From an uncultured Clostridia bacterium (lineage in GTDB: Bacteria > Bacillota > Clostridia > Christensenellales > CAG-314), in the NCBI GenBank assembly GCA_944336125.1, contig CALVLA010000005.1, positions 1 to 64,000 of the forward strand: 64,000 nucleotides of DNA, given 5' to 3'. The position numbers and the translations under genes are program-made. Positions 1-8,516 of this stretch are shown one piece after another (position 1 is the stretch's first letter; each line of letters opens with the position of its first letter). The notes beneath the pieces are model-generated. The model saw nothing but the letters and a program-made list of their open reading frames with translations, did not search any database and was not told where the DNA came from.

Positions 1-1
1 A

Positions 2-325
2 GAAAAAACAGGCAAATTCGGAAAGTATCTTGCCTGCGAAAACTATCCTGAGTGTAAAAACACAAAAAGCATAAACAAAGTTGTGGGCGTTTGTCCTGAA
101 TGCGGCGGAGACGTCGTTGAAAGAAAAAGCAAAAAGGGCAACGTGTTTTACGGCTGCGCAAATTACCCTGATTGCCAGTTTGTCAGCTGGGATATACCGC
201 TTGCCGAAAAGTGTCCGGAATGCGGTCATTATCTCATCAAAAAAACAACTAAAGACAAAAAGACTGTTGTCCGCTGCGGCAACAAGGACTGCAAATACGT
301 AAAAGAGGAAAATGATGAAAATTAA
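2..325 (+). CDS. topA: DNA topoisomerase I, C-terminal zinc-ribbon end (partial)
   Basis: This is the last 107 codons of a gene cut by the left window edge; the reading frame is open from base 2. The segment carries repeated four-cysteine zinc ribbons: the tail of one ([12 protein letters not shown]), a complete one starting CPECGGDV and ending GCANYPDC, and another starting CPECGHYL and ending RCGNKDC. Such ribbons form the C-terminal DNA-binding tail of bacterial type IA topoisomerase I, which relaxes negative supercoils. The catalytic tyrosine domain lies outside the window. The gene is followed immediately by trmFO, as in many Bacillota, which supports the call. The stop codon overlaps the trmFO start region. 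Confidence 0.88.
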   Translation, partial: EKTGKFGKYLACENYPECKNTKSINKVVGVCPECGGDVVERKSKKGNVFYGCANYPDCQFVSWDIPLAEKCPECGHYLIKKTTKDKKTVVRCGNKDCKYVKEENDEN

Positions 326-1619
326 TGTCATCGGAGCGGGGCTTGCCGGGTGCGAATGCGCCTTGCAAATAGCTGACAGGGGTTTTGAAGTAAACCTTTA
401 TGAAATGAAACCGCTCAAAAAGTCACCTGCTCACACAAATGATCTGTTTGCCGAACTGGTGTGCAGCAATTCACTTAAATCCAATGACATAGGCACGGCA
501 GGCGGACTCATAAAGGAAGAACTGAGAATACTCGGCTCGCACGTGATTGAATGTGCCGACCAGACGGCTGTTCCCGCTGGCGGAGCTTTGGCGGTAGACA
601 GAGAACTTTTTGCACAAAAAGTAACCGAAAAAGTAAAAAACAACAAAAACATAAAAGTCATAAACAAAATCTGCGACAAAATTTTTGAGGGTGAGATAAA
701 CGTAATAGCTACTGGGCCTCTCACCGACGAGGCTTTTCTCGGGGAAATCGCAAGGCTTTGTAAAAACGAATTTTTGCACTTTTTCGACGCGGCGGCTCCT
801 ATCGTTACCTTTGACAGTATCGACATGAACGAAGTTTTTGTTTCCAGCCGTTACGACAAGGGTACCGACGACTATTTAAACTGTCCTATGAACAAGGAAC
901 AGTTTGAAGCTTTTTGGCACGAACTGGTAAATGCTGAAACTGCGCATGTAAAGGACTTTGAGGATGACAAGGTTTTTGAGGGATGTATGCCGGTGGAGGT
1001 CATGGCAAAACGCGGTACCGATACCATACGTTTTGGCCCGTTGAAGCCGGTAGGCCTCATAGATCCTAAAACAGGAAAACGTCCTTGGGCAGTGCTGCAA
1101 CTCAGAAAGGAAAACAATTACAACACAATGTACAACCTCGTGGGTTTTCAGACACACCTGACTTTCCCAGAACAGCGCAGAGTGTTTTCAATGATTCCTG
1201 CTCTCAAAAATGCGGAATTCGTGCGTTACGGGGTTATGCACAAAAACACTTATATAAATTCTCCGGATTTGCTGGACAAAAATTTTGCTTTGACAGATAA
1301 TCAAAATGTATACTTTGCGGGGCAGATTTCAGGCGTAGAAGGGTACGTCGAGTCGGTTGCCAGCGGACTTGTTGCGGGCTTAAGCGTAGTCAACAAACTG
1401 CAAGGCAAACCGCAGATTGATTTTACAAACCGTACAATAGTGGGTTCTCTCGCAAATTACATTTCGTCGGCAAACGGAAAGTATTTTCAGCCTATGAATG
1501 CAAATTTCGGCATTTTGGAAGGGCTGGATTTTAACGAGAGGGACAAACGTAAGAAAAAACAGCTGCTTGCCGAAAGGTCTTTGCAGACGATGAGGGATAT
1601 AGCATCCAAGATAAGATAG
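315..1619 (+). CDS. trmFO: methylenetetrahydrofolate-tRNA-(uracil-5-)-methyltransferase TrmFO
   Basis: The protein makes ribothymidine at position 54 of tRNA using methylenetetrahydrofolate and FAD; it is cytosolic. The N-terminus has the dinucleotide-binding motif GAGLAG at about residues 7-12. The family's two reactive cysteines are present in [10 protein letters not shown] (about residue 50) and [13 protein letters not shown]. The length of 434 residues is normal. Two ATG codons lie back to back at 312 and 315; I chose 315 because it gives a better distance (6 nt) from the GAGG at 305-308. It overlaps the end of topA, so the two are likely co-translated. The topA-trmFO-hslVU order is typical of Bacillota, but a xerC gene often found here is missing. 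Confidence 0.95.
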   Translation: MKINVIGAGLAGCECALQIADRGFEVNLYEMKPLKKSPAHTNDLFAELVCSNSLKSNDIGTAGGLIKEELRILGSHVIECADQTAVPAGGALAVDRELFAQKVTEKVKNNKNIKVINKICDKIFEGEINVIATGPLTDEAFLGEIARLCKNEFLHFFDAAAPIVTFDSIDMNEVFVSSRYDKGTDDYLNCPMNKEQFEAFWHELVNAETAHVKDFEDDKVFEGCMPVEVMAKRGTDTIRFGPLKPVGLIDPKTGKRPWAVLQLRKENNYNTMYNLVGFQTHLTFPEQRRVFSMIPALKNAEFVRYGVMHKNTYINSPDLLDKNFALTDNQNVYFAGQISGVEGYVESVASGLVAGLSVVNKLQGKPQIDFTNRTIVGSLANYISSANGKYFQPMNANFGILEGLDFNERDKRKKKQLLAERSLQTMRDIASKIR

Positions 1620-1627
1620 GAGGCAAT

Positions 1628-2179
1628 ATGGCAGAATACGATTTCAGCGCATTTAAAGGCACGACCATATGCGCCGTAAAAAAGGACGGACAAATCGCCG
1701 TCGCAGGTGACGGACAAGTCACCTTTTCGCAATCGGTAGTGTTGAAAAACAACGCCGTAAAAGTAAGAAGAATTTTTGACTCGAAAGTGGTTATCGGCTT
1801 TGCAGGTACCGTTTCCGACGCATTTTCGCTCAGCGAAAAATTTGAAGGGATGCTGCAAAAGTATGCGGGCAACCTCACGAGAAGCGCGGTTGAACTTGCC
1901 GAACTTTGGAGAAACGACAAAGCGGTAAGAAAGCTCGAAGCAATGATGATAGTTGCCGACAAGGACACGGTTTTGCTTGTCAGCGGCTCGGGCGAAGTAA
2001 TTGAACCCGAAGGCGGAATTTGCGCAATCGGAAGCGGCGGAAACTTTGCGCTTGCGGCAGCAAGGGCGCTTTACACCGAGACAAATCTTTCGGCAGAGCA
2101 AATCGCAAGACGCGCTCTTGAAATTGCGGGAGAAATTTGCATTTACACAAATTCGCACATTACGGTGGAGGTGGTTTAA
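1628..2179 (+). CDS. hslV: ATP-dependent protease proteolytic subunit HslV (ClpQ/CodW)
   Basis: This is the peptidase of the HslVU two-component protease, a proteasome-like threonine protease in the cytoplasm. The conserved start of the mature protein is [20 protein letters not shown], so the first 11 residues would be removed and Thr12 would be the catalytic nucleophile. The 183-residue length fits the family. A GGAGG Shine-Dalgarno site precedes the ATG, which lies 8 bases after the trmFO stop. The stop codon abuts the hslU start, so the two subunits are translationally coupled. Confidence 0.95.
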   Translation: MAEYDFSAFKGTTICAVKKDGQIAVAGDGQVTFSQSVVLKNNAVKVRRIFDSKVVIGFAGTVSDAFSLSEKFEGMLQKYAGNLTRSAVELAELWRNDKAVRKLEAMMIVADKDTVLLVSGSGEVIEPEGGICAIGSGGNFALAAARALYTETNLSAEQIARRALEIAGEICIYTNSHITVEVV

Positions 2180-3478
2180 ATGAGCATGACACCGAGAGAA
2201 ATAGTAGCCGAACTCGATAAATACATCATCGGGCAGGACGAGGCGAAAAGAGCCGTTGCGGTAGCTCTTCGAAACAGATACCGCAGGAGCAAACTTTCCG
2301 AAAGCGACAGGGAAGAAATCACTCCTAAAAACATCATAATGAAAGGACCTACCGGCGTAGGTAAAACAGAAATCGCAAGGCGTCTTGCGCGTTTGGTAAA
2401 AGCTCCGTTTTTGAAAGTGGAAGCAACCAAGTACACCGAAGTAGGCTACGTAGGACGCGACGTCGAATCGATGATTCGCGACCTTGTCGAAGTTTCGATA
2501 AGACTTGTAAAGGAAGAAACTTTTAAGGACGTTTCCGAAAGGGCGCAAAACACTGCGGTCAACAAAATCGTAAACATTCTTTACAAAAAGAAAGACGAAA
2601 TTCCCGAGGGCATAGCAAAGGAACAGCTTAAACAGGAAATTTTGTCGCACAATCTCGACAACATGCATGTCGAAATCGAAGTTGCCGACGCTCCTAAGCC
2701 TATGGAACTTGTTCCGGGAAGCGGTGCTGAAATAAACATCGGTAGTATTTTTGGGGATATGTTCCCTAAAAAGACTAAAAAACGCAGCGTAACCATTAAA
2801 GAAGCTTTGACAATTCTCACCAACGAGGAAGCGGACAGGCTTATCGATATGGATGCGGTTTATTCCGAAGCTATAAGAAGAGCCGAAAACGAAGGCATCA
2901 TCTTTATCGACGAAATTGACAAAATTGCAGGAAAAGGAAACGGCAGCGGCCCCGACGTTTCGCGCGAAGGTGTCCAGAGAGATATTCTTCCTATAGTCGA
3001 AGGTTGCAACGTTACGACAAAATACGGCAACATCAAAACCGACTTCATTTTGTTTTTCGGCAGCGGTGCGTTTCAGGTTGCGAAAGTTCAGGATTTGATT
3101 CCTGAGCTTCAAGGACGTTTTCCCGTCATGGTTGAGCTCAACAGCCTCACGAAAGATGATTTTGTGAGAATTTTGACCGAGCCTACCAACGCCATTACGG
3201 GTCAGTACAAAAAACTGCTTGCGGTTGACAACATCGAGCTTGAATTTGCCGAGGACGGCATCAAGGAAATTGCCGAAATCTCATACGAACTGAACACTAC
3301 TTCGGAAGACATCGGAGCAAGACGTTTGCAAGGCGTCCTCGAACTGTTGCTCAACGATGTTTCATACAACGTTGACGGAAGCGGCGAAGTTAAAAAAGTC
3401 GTTGTCGACAAGGAATTTGTCGATAAAAATCTTGCAAAGGAAACAAAAAACTTTAACATTAAAAAATATATTTTGTAA
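2180..3478 (+). CDS. hslU: ATP-dependent protease ATPase subunit HslU (ClpY)
   Basis: This AAA+ unfoldase feeds substrates to HslV. The Walker A motif GPTGVGKT is at residues 56-63 and the pore-loop motif GYVG at 89-92. The Walker B segment is IIFIDEIDKI, and the C-terminus ends KKYIL, as expected for the tail that docks into HslV. The variable I-domain lies between about residues 100 and 230. Sensor-region text reads FFGSGAFQVAK where most homologues have an IASGAFH-type sequence, a mild variant. The start codon follows the hslV stop with no gap. The regulator gene codY, which often follows hslU in Bacilli and some Clostridia, is not present here; aspS follows instead. Confidence 0.95.
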   Translation: MSMTPREIVAELDKYIIGQDEAKRAVAVALRNRYRRSKLSESDREEITPKNIIMKGPTGVGKTEIARRLARLVKAPFLKVEATKYTEVGYVGRDVESMIRDLVEVSIRLVKEETFKDVSERAQNTAVNKIVNILYKKKDEIPEGIAKEQLKQEILSHNLDNMHVEIEVADAPKPMELVPGSGAEINIGSIFGDMFPKKTKKRSVTIKEALTILTNEEADRLIDMDAVYSEAIRRAENEGIIFIDEIDKIAGKGNGSGPDVSREGVQRDILPIVEGCNVTTKYGNIKTDFILFFGSGAFQVAKVQDLIPELQGRFPVMVELNSLTKDDFVRILTEPTNAITGQYKKLLAVDNIELEFAEDGIKEIAEISYELNTTSEDIGARRLQGVLELLLNDVSYNVDGSGEVKKVVVDKEFVDKNLAKETKNFNIKKYIL

Positions 3479-3495
3479 AAAACAAAAGGTGAAAA

Positions 3496-5298
3496 ATGGC
3501 TGAATTTTTGTCGGGTATGAAAAGGACTGTCAGATGCGGAGAAGTTTCAACCGCATTTGTGGGACAGGAAGTAACTGTAATGGGCTGGACAAACAGAAGA
3601 AGGGATTTGGGCGCTTTGATTTTTGTTCAAATTCGTGACGTATCGGGTATTGTTCAGGCGGTAATCGACAGCACGAAAGTATCGAAAGAACTTTTTGCAA
3701 AAGCCGAAACCATCAAACTGGAATACGTAATCGCAGTAAAAGGCAAGGTAGTAAGAAGAACCGCGCCTAACATCAACCCAAACATGAAAACGGGTGAAAT
3801 CGAAATTGAGGTTTCGGAACTCAGGATTCTTTCGGAAGCGGAAGTAACTCCGTTTAACGTAGGTGATTCAAACGCGGGTGAAGCGCTTCGTTTGAAATAT
3901 CGTTATCTTGACCTCCGAAGGGAAGATTTGCAGCACAATCTCATCGTTCGCAGTCAGATTGCCCAGTCAGCCAGAAGATATCTTTCCGAAAACGGCTTTT
4001 TGGAAATCGAAACTCCGTTTTTGGGAAAATCTACACCTGAAGGCGCAAGGGACTATCTTGTTCCTAGCCGCGTTCACCAAGGCAAATTCTATGCTTTGCC
4101 GCAGTCTCCGCAAATTTACAAACAATTGCTTATGGTTGCGGGACTCGACAGATATTTTCAAATCGCAAAATGCTTCCGTGACGAAGACCTCAGGGCAAAC
4201 AGGCAGCCTGAGTTTACTCAGATAGACATTGAAATGTCTTTTGTCGACAAAGAGGAAGACGTTTTTGAAATCATCGAGGGACTTATTGCAGGCATATTCA
4301 AAGATGTTTTGAATATGGATCTCAAACGTCCTTTCAACACAATGCCTTATGCCGACGCTATGGCTTACTACGGTTCAGACAAACCTGACCTTCGTTTTGA
4401 CATGAAAATCAAGGATTTGACCGATACAGTCAAGGGATGCGGCTTCGGCGTATTTGAAAGCGCGGCTGAAAAAGGAAGCGTCAGGTGCATTGTTCTTAAA
4501 AATCACGAAAGCGACCTCAGCAGAAAGGAAATGGACAAACTGGGAGAGCTTGTCAAAACATACAGGGCAAAGGGACTTGCTTATCTCGGCAAAACTGCCG
4601 ACGGACAAGTGGGGCGTTGCTCTTTCGGAAAATTCGTTTCGCCTGAATTTTTGAACAAACTTTTCGAAGTTTGCGAAATGGAAAACAACGATACTGCGTT
4701 TATCGTTGCCGATTCCAACGACGAAATCACTTGCGTGTCACTTGGCGCTTTGAGATGTCATCTCGCGGAAAAATTTGACCTTATCGACAAAGACAAGTTT
4801 GAAATTTTGTGGATTAAGGATTTCCCTCTTTTCGAGTACAGCGAAGAAGAGAACAGATACGTTGCAAAACACCATCCGTTTACTTCTCCTAAAAACGAGG
4901 ACGTTGAGTTTATGCTTACCGACCCTGCCAGAGTCAGAGCAAAGGCATACGACCTTGTAATTAACGGTGAAGAAGCCGGCGGCGGCAGCCTCAGGATTTA
5001 CAACCGTGATATTCAAAAACTTATGTTTGAAGCATTGGGCTTTACCGATGAGGACATCGCAAAAAAATTCGGTTTCTTCGTAAATGCATTCAATTACGGA
5101 ACTCCTCCTCACGGCGGACTTGCTTTCGGCCTTGACAGGTTGACAATGCTTTTGACTCATACTTCGTCTATTAAAGACGTTATCGCTTTCCCTAAAATGC
5201 AAAATGCTTGCGACCTTATGACGGAAGCTCCTAACGTTGTTGACGACAAACAACTCAGAGAATTGGGACTTGAAGTGCCAAAAAAGCAAAATGACTGA
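3496..5298 (+). CDS. aspS: aspartyl-tRNA synthetase
   Basis: Class II synthetase that charges tRNA with aspartate (or both Asp and Asn tRNAs in organisms using the amidotransferase route; this cannot be decided here). It has an N-terminal OB-fold anticodon-binding domain (about residues 10-110), class II motif 2 with FRDEDLRANRQPEFTQID, the bacterial GAD insertion in the middle, and motif 3 near GLAFGLDRLTML. The 600-residue length is standard. The start has an AAGGTG site upstream. Its last 8 bases overlap tcdA. Confidence 0.96.
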   Translation: MAEFLSGMKRTVRCGEVSTAFVGQEVTVMGWTNRRRDLGALIFVQIRDVSGIVQAVIDSTKVSKELFAKAETIKLEYVIAVKGKVVRRTAPNINPNMKTGEIEIEVSELRILSEAEVTPFNVGDSNAGEALRLKYRYLDLRREDLQHNLIVRSQIAQSARRYLSENGFLEIETPFLGKSTPEGARDYLVPSRVHQGKFYALPQSPQIYKQLLMVAGLDRYFQIAKCFRDEDLRANRQPEFTQIDIEMSFVDKEEDVFEIIEGLIAGIFKDVLNMDLKRPFNTMPYADAMAYYGSDKPDLRFDMKIKDLTDTVKGCGFGVFESAAEKGSVRCIVLKNHESDLSRKEMDKLGELVKTYRAKGLAYLGKTADGQVGRCSFGKFVSPEFLNKLFEVCEMENNDTAFIVADSNDEITCVSLGALRCHLAEKFDLIDKDKFEILWIKDFPLFEYSEEENRYVAKHHPFTSPKNEDVEFMLTDPARVRAKAYDLVINGEEAGGGSLRIYNRDIQKLMFEALGFTDEDIAKKFGFFVNAFNYGTPPHGGLAFGLDRLTMLLTHTSSIKDVIAFPKMQNACDLMTEAPNVVDDKQLRELGLEVPKKQND

Positions 5299-5971
5299 TT
5301 TTTGTCAAAGAACTGAGCAATTAATTGGTTGCGAAAGCTACCAAAAAATAAAAAACAGTGTTATACTGATTGTAGGAGTAGGCGGCGTCGGCGGCTATGC
5401 GGCAGAATTTTTTGCCAGAGCCGGCGTGGGAAACCTTGTTTTGGTTGATTTTGACAAAGTGGAAAACTCAAACATCAACCGACAGATTATCGCTACTTCG
5501 AAAACCGTCGGGGAGTTTAAGACGGAAGTTTTAAAACAAAGGCTTCTTGAAATTAATCCCGACATTTCAGTCAGGATTTTTACTCAGCGTTTCAATGAAG
5601 AGTCCGCTGAAAAAATTCTTGGTGAAAAATTTGACTTCGTGGTCGACGCAATCGACTCGGTAAAAGACAAAACCTCGCTTATCCTTTCTGCAAAGAGGGC
5701 GGGGTTTAAAGTGATTTCCGCGATGGGCGCGGGCAACCGCTTTGATATTCCGTCTTTCGAAGTCAAAGATATTTTCAAAACGCAAAACGACGGGCTGGCA
5801 AAAGTCATGCGAAAAAATCTGCGCGAAGCGGGAGTCAGTGAACTTCCTTGTGTGTGCGCAAAATCGCAGGCGATAAAACTCAGCGGCGTCGTGGGTAGTA
5901 TTTCCTATTATCCGCCTGCCTGCGCGTCAGTCATTTGCGCTTACGTATTAAACGAAATCATCAAAGGTTGA
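5291..5971 (+). CDS. tcdA: tRNA threonylcarbamoyladenosine dehydratase (ThiF/MoeB/HesA superfamily)
   Basis: An E1-like, ATP-dependent enzyme that cyclises the t6A modification at tRNA position 37 to ct6A. The nucleotide-binding glycine motif GVGGVGG follows ILIV near residue 25, and VDFDKVENSNINRQ matches the adenylation core of this superfamily. The 226-residue length is at the short end for TcdA, and the closely related ThiF/MoeB partners would be the alternative call. The reading frame is open further upstream inside aspS, but the ATG at 5291 (MTDFCQRTEQLIG) aligns with the family's start and overlaps the aspS stop, which suggests coupling. Confidence 0.88.
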   Translation: MTDFCQRTEQLIGCESYQKIKNSVILIVGVGGVGGYAAEFFARAGVGNLVLVDFDKVENSNINRQIIATSKTVGEFKTEVLKQRLLEINPDISVRIFTQRFNEESAEKILGEKFDFVVDAIDSVKDKTSLILSAKRAGFKVISAMGAGNRFDIPSFEVKDIFKTQNDGLAKVMRKNLREAGVSELPCVCAKSQAIKLSGVVGSISYYPPACASVICAYVLNEIIKG

Positions 5972-5972
5972 T

Positions 5973-6401
5973 ATGTTGGAAACAGGTCAAGTAGTAAAAC
6001 AAAAAAACAACCTGGTTACGGTGCGTTTTTCAAGAAAATCCACTTGCGAACATTGCAACATGTGTGCTTTTAAGCCGAATGATTCGCATGTTGACATTAC
6101 TATGGAAAACACCGTCGGCTGCAAAGTAGGGGACAGCGTAGAAGTTAACATCACCGACAGCACGGTCCTAAAGCTTTCTGTCCTGGTTTATTTCCTGCCG
6201 CTTTTTGTCGGCCTTGTCGGCTTTTTGATTTCTTACCTGCTTGAAGCCTCCGAAATTGTTCAGCTTATTGTTTTTGTGGCTTCGTTGGGATTGGGATTCC
6301 TTTCCCTTGCGGTTATCGATAAATTTTACCGCTTAAGCAAAAAGGGTAAACCGGAAATTATCAGAGTTGTATCCAATACGGATTTTAGTGAGGAGGGTTG
6401 A
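5973..6401 (+). CDS. RseC/MucC-family membrane protein
   Basis: A 142-residue protein with a cytosolic N-terminal half and two hydrophobic segments (about residues 70-92 and 97-118). A cysteine cluster C25-x2-C28-x2-C31 is typical of the SoxR-reducing system protein RseC/MucC family; Rnf-associated homologues are common in anaerobes. A role in membrane-linked redox control is inferred from the family, and there is no direct evidence of a partner here. It lies 1 base after tcdA, and its last bases contain the Shine-Dalgarno site of trxA. Confidence 0.82.
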   Translation: MLETGQVVKQKNNLVTVRFSRKSTCEHCNMCAFKPNDSHVDITMENTVGCKVGDSVEVNITDSTVLKLSVLVYFLPLFVGLVGFLISYLLEASEIVQLIVFVASLGLGFLSLAVIDKFYRLSKKGKPEIIRVVSNTDFSEEG

Positions 6402-6402
6402 A

Positions 6403-6720
6403 ATGGTAGAAATTACCGGCAACAATTTTGAACAAACTTTAAAAGAAAACGAAGTTGTTTTGGTCGATTTTTGGGCTCCTTGGTGCGGCCCTTGCAAAAT
6501 GGTGGCTCCCGTACTTGACGAACTCGAAGCTCAATATTCGGGTAAAGTCGCTTTTGCAAAAATCAACATTGACGATAATCAGGAAGTGGCATTTAAAAAC
6601 GGCGTATTCAGTATTCCTAACATCTGTCTTTTCAAAAACGGCGAACTTATTGACAGGCTTGTCGGCTTTAAACCAAAAAAAGACATCGAAAAATTTTTGG
6701 ATAAACAATTGAAAAAATAA
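6403..6720 (+). CDS. trxA: thioredoxin
   Basis: A 105-residue cytosolic thiol-disulfide oxidoreductase with the classical active site WCGPC (W27, C28, C31) and the cis-proline region SIPNICLFKNG. The frame continues upstream, but the ATG at 6403 is preceded by GAGGAGG and gives the usual thioredoxin N-terminus (MVEITGNNFEQ). It sits immediately after an RseC-family gene, which also carries redox-type cysteines, so the pair may work together. Confidence 0.95.
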   Translation: MVEITGNNFEQTLKENEVVLVDFWAPWCGPCKMVAPVLDELEAQYSGKVAFAKINIDDNQEVAFKNGVFSIPNICLFKNGELIDRLVGFKPKKDIEKFLDKQLKK

Positions 6721-6738
6721 TAAAGGAGATATACCAAG

Positions 6739-7992
6739 ATGATTGATTTCAAAACTCTTAAGGCGGCTGATCCTGAAATTTGCGAAAGTTTCGAACTGGA
6801 ACTTACCCGTCAAAGACAAAACATTGAGCTTATCGCCAGCGAAAACATTGTTTCACCGGCTGTTATGGCTGCAATGGGTTCACACCTGACCAACAAATAT
6901 GCCGAGGGTCTTCCTGGCAAAAGGTATTACGGCGGCTGCCAGTGTGTTGACATTGCCGAAAACCTTGCTATCGAAAGAGCTAAAAAGCTGTTCGGCGCAG
7001 AACACGCAAACGTTCAGCCTCACAGCGGCGCAAACGCCAACCTCGCTGCTTTTTACGCTTTCATGAAACCTGGCGACACTTACATGGGCATGAGCCTTGC
7101 TCACGGCGGACACCTTACTCACGGTAGCCCTGTTGCCGTTTCGGGTACATGGTTCAACGTTGTTCCTTACTTCGTTTCCGAAAAAGATTTCCGCATCGAC
7201 TACGACGCTTTGGAAAAAACCGCTTTGGAGTGCAAACCTAAACTCATCATTGCCGGCGCAAGCGCTTACGGCAGGGTTATCGACTTTAAACGCTTCAGAG
7301 AAATCTGCGACAAAGTAGGCGCCATCATGATGGTTGACATCGCTCACATCGCAGGTCTTATCGCTGCAGGCATTCACCCAAGCCCTGTTCCTTACGCTGA
7401 CGTTGTAACCACTACAACTCACAAAACATTGAGAGGACCTCGCGGCGGCCTTATCCTCTGCAAAGAAAAACATGCAAAAGCAATCGACAAGGCTGTGTTC
7501 CCTGGTACTCAAGGCGGTCCTTTGATGCACGTAATCGCAGCAAAAGCAGTTTGCTTGAAAGAAGCTATGCAACCTGAATTTGTTGAGTATCAAAAACAAG
7601 TTGTTAAAAACGCTCAGACTCTTGCCGACACTTTGATGAAAAACGGAGTCAACATCATTACCGGCGGTACTGACAACCACCTCATGCTCGTTGACCTCAC
7701 CAACGACGATATCACAGGTAAAGAACTTGAACATCTCCTTGACGAAGCTCACATCACCGTCAACAAAAACGGTATTCCTTTCGACAAAGAAAGTCCGTTC
7801 GTTACCAGCGGTATCCGTATCGGTACTCCTGCCGTTACAACCCGCGGTATGAAGGAAGCCGAAATGGTTATTATCGGTGAAATCATCGCAGATATGATCA
7901 AAAATAAGGAAGCTGCAGTTGAAAGAAGCTCTGCAAAAGTGCTTGAACTCACACAGAAATTCCCTATTTACGAAAACGATATTTTGAGATAA
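6739..7992 (+). CDS. glyA: serine hydroxymethyltransferase
   Basis: A PLP enzyme that interconverts serine and glycine while loading tetrahydrofolate with a one-carbon unit. The PLP lysine lies in the conserved [15 protein letters not shown] segment. The N-terminal [13 protein letters not shown] and the GKRYYGGC motif are also intact. The length is 417 residues, as expected. It has a good AAAGGAGAT Shine-Dalgarno site and ends a transcription unit: a strong terminator follows within 10 bases. Confidence 0.97.
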   Translation: MIDFKTLKAADPEICESFELELTRQRQNIELIASENIVSPAVMAAMGSHLTNKYAEGLPGKRYYGGCQCVDIAENLAIERAKKLFGAEHANVQPHSGANANLAAFYAFMKPGDTYMGMSLAHGGHLTHGSPVAVSGTWFNVVPYFVSEKDFRIDYDALEKTALECKPKLIIAGASAYGRVIDFKRFREICDKVGAIMMVDIAHIAGLIAAGIHPSPVPYADVVTTTTHKTLRGPRGGLILCKEKHAKAIDKAVFPGTQGGPLMHVIAAKAVCLKEAMQPEFVEYQKQVVKNAQTLADTLMKNGVNIITGGTDNHLMLVDLTNDDITGKELEHLLDEAHITVNKNGIPFDKESPFVTSGIRIGTPAVTTRGMKEAEMVIIGEIIADMIKNKEAAVERSSAKVLELTQKFPIYENDILR

Positions 7993-8002
7993 CTTTCTCA
8001 TT

Positions 8003-8042
8003 AAAAAAAGTGCCGAAATCGATAAGATTTCGGCACTTTTTT
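8003..8042 (+). terminator. intrinsic terminator after glyA
   Basis: An 11-bp perfect stem (GTGCCGAAATC pairing with GATTTCGGCAC) with a 5-nt loop, flanked by an A-run on the left and a T-run on the right, so it could work in both directions. Confidence 0.93.
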
Positions 8043-8043
8043 G

Positions 8044-8072
8044 TTGACAAAAGAATATCTCAATGATAAAAT
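8044..8072 (+). promoter_or_regulatory. sigma-A-type promoter of the isc operon
   Basis: A consensus TTGACA (-35) at 8044-8049 and TAAAAT (-10) at 8067-8072 with a 17-bp spacer, placed right after the glyA terminator and before the Rrf2 regulator gene. Confidence 0.85.
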
Positions 8073-8073
8073 C

Positions 8074-8103
8074 CCAGTAAAATAATCGGAATTAGATTAC
8101 TGG
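8074..8103 (+). promoter_or_regulatory. inverted repeat spanning start of transcription and ribosome site of iscR
   Basis: CCAGTAA (8074-8080) and TTACTGG (8097-8103) form perfect 7-base arms around a 16-base centre, which itself holds a smaller repeat TAATC (8083-8087) / GATTA (8095-8099). The left arm lies at the expected transcription start; the right arm runs into the GGAG ribosome site. It is a good candidate operator for autoregulation by the adjacent Rrf2 protein, or an mRNA hairpin that hides the ribosome site. Both readings are inference. Confidence 0.6.
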
Positions 8104-8108
8104 AGATT

Positions 8109-8516
8109 ATGAAGTTATCTGTTAAGGCAAAATACGGACTTTCCGCCTGCATACAGCTTGCGGAAAACTATCAAAAGGGAAACCTCACCGTTTCACAGCT
8201 GAGCACCAAAGCCGGCACCTCGGAAAAATTTTTGGAACAGATTATGGCCATGCTTAAAAAGGCCGAAATCGTCACGAGTACGAGGGGGGCTTTTGGGGGA
8301 TATACGCTTACAAAAAGTCCCAAGGACACAACCGTAGGTGAGATTTTGCGTTGCCTTGAAGATAATTTGCAAATAGTCGACTGCCTTACGAACGATTGCA
8401 AATGCGAAACGCCTTGTCAGTCCTTCGTAGTGTGGCAAAATTTGCATGATTCTATCAATAATTGTCTTGATTCCATTTCTTTATACAGTTTGACCAAGGG
8501 GGATTTAAATGGATAG
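8109..8516 (+). CDS. iscR: Rrf2-family transcriptional regulator, IscR-like
   Basis: A 135-residue winged-helix regulator (MKLSVKAKYGLSACIQLA, then a helix-turn-helix around residues 25-55). Cysteines at 92, 97, 99 and 103 in the loop VDCLTNDCKCETPC match the position where IscR of Escherichia coli binds a [2Fe-2S] cluster (C92, C98, C104), so cluster sensing is likely; CymR-type relatives lack these cysteines. It is first in the operon, overlaps iscS by 8 bases, and has an inverted repeat at its own promoter. The GGAG site is unusually close (3 nt) to the ATG. Confidence 0.88.
   Translation: MKLSVKAKYGLSACIQLAENYQKGNLTVSQLSTKAGTSEKFLEQIMAMLKKAEIVTSTRGAFGGYTLTKSPKDTTVGEILRCLEDNLQIVDCLTNDCKCETPCQSFVVWQNLHDSINNCLDSISLYSLTKGDLNG

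Noticed and set aside
1487-3112. A 541-codon open frame on the minus strand across hslV and hslU
   Set aside because: It is rich in Phe, Cys and Arg, has no recognisable domain or ribosome site, and mirrors the codon pattern of two clear genes on the + strand.
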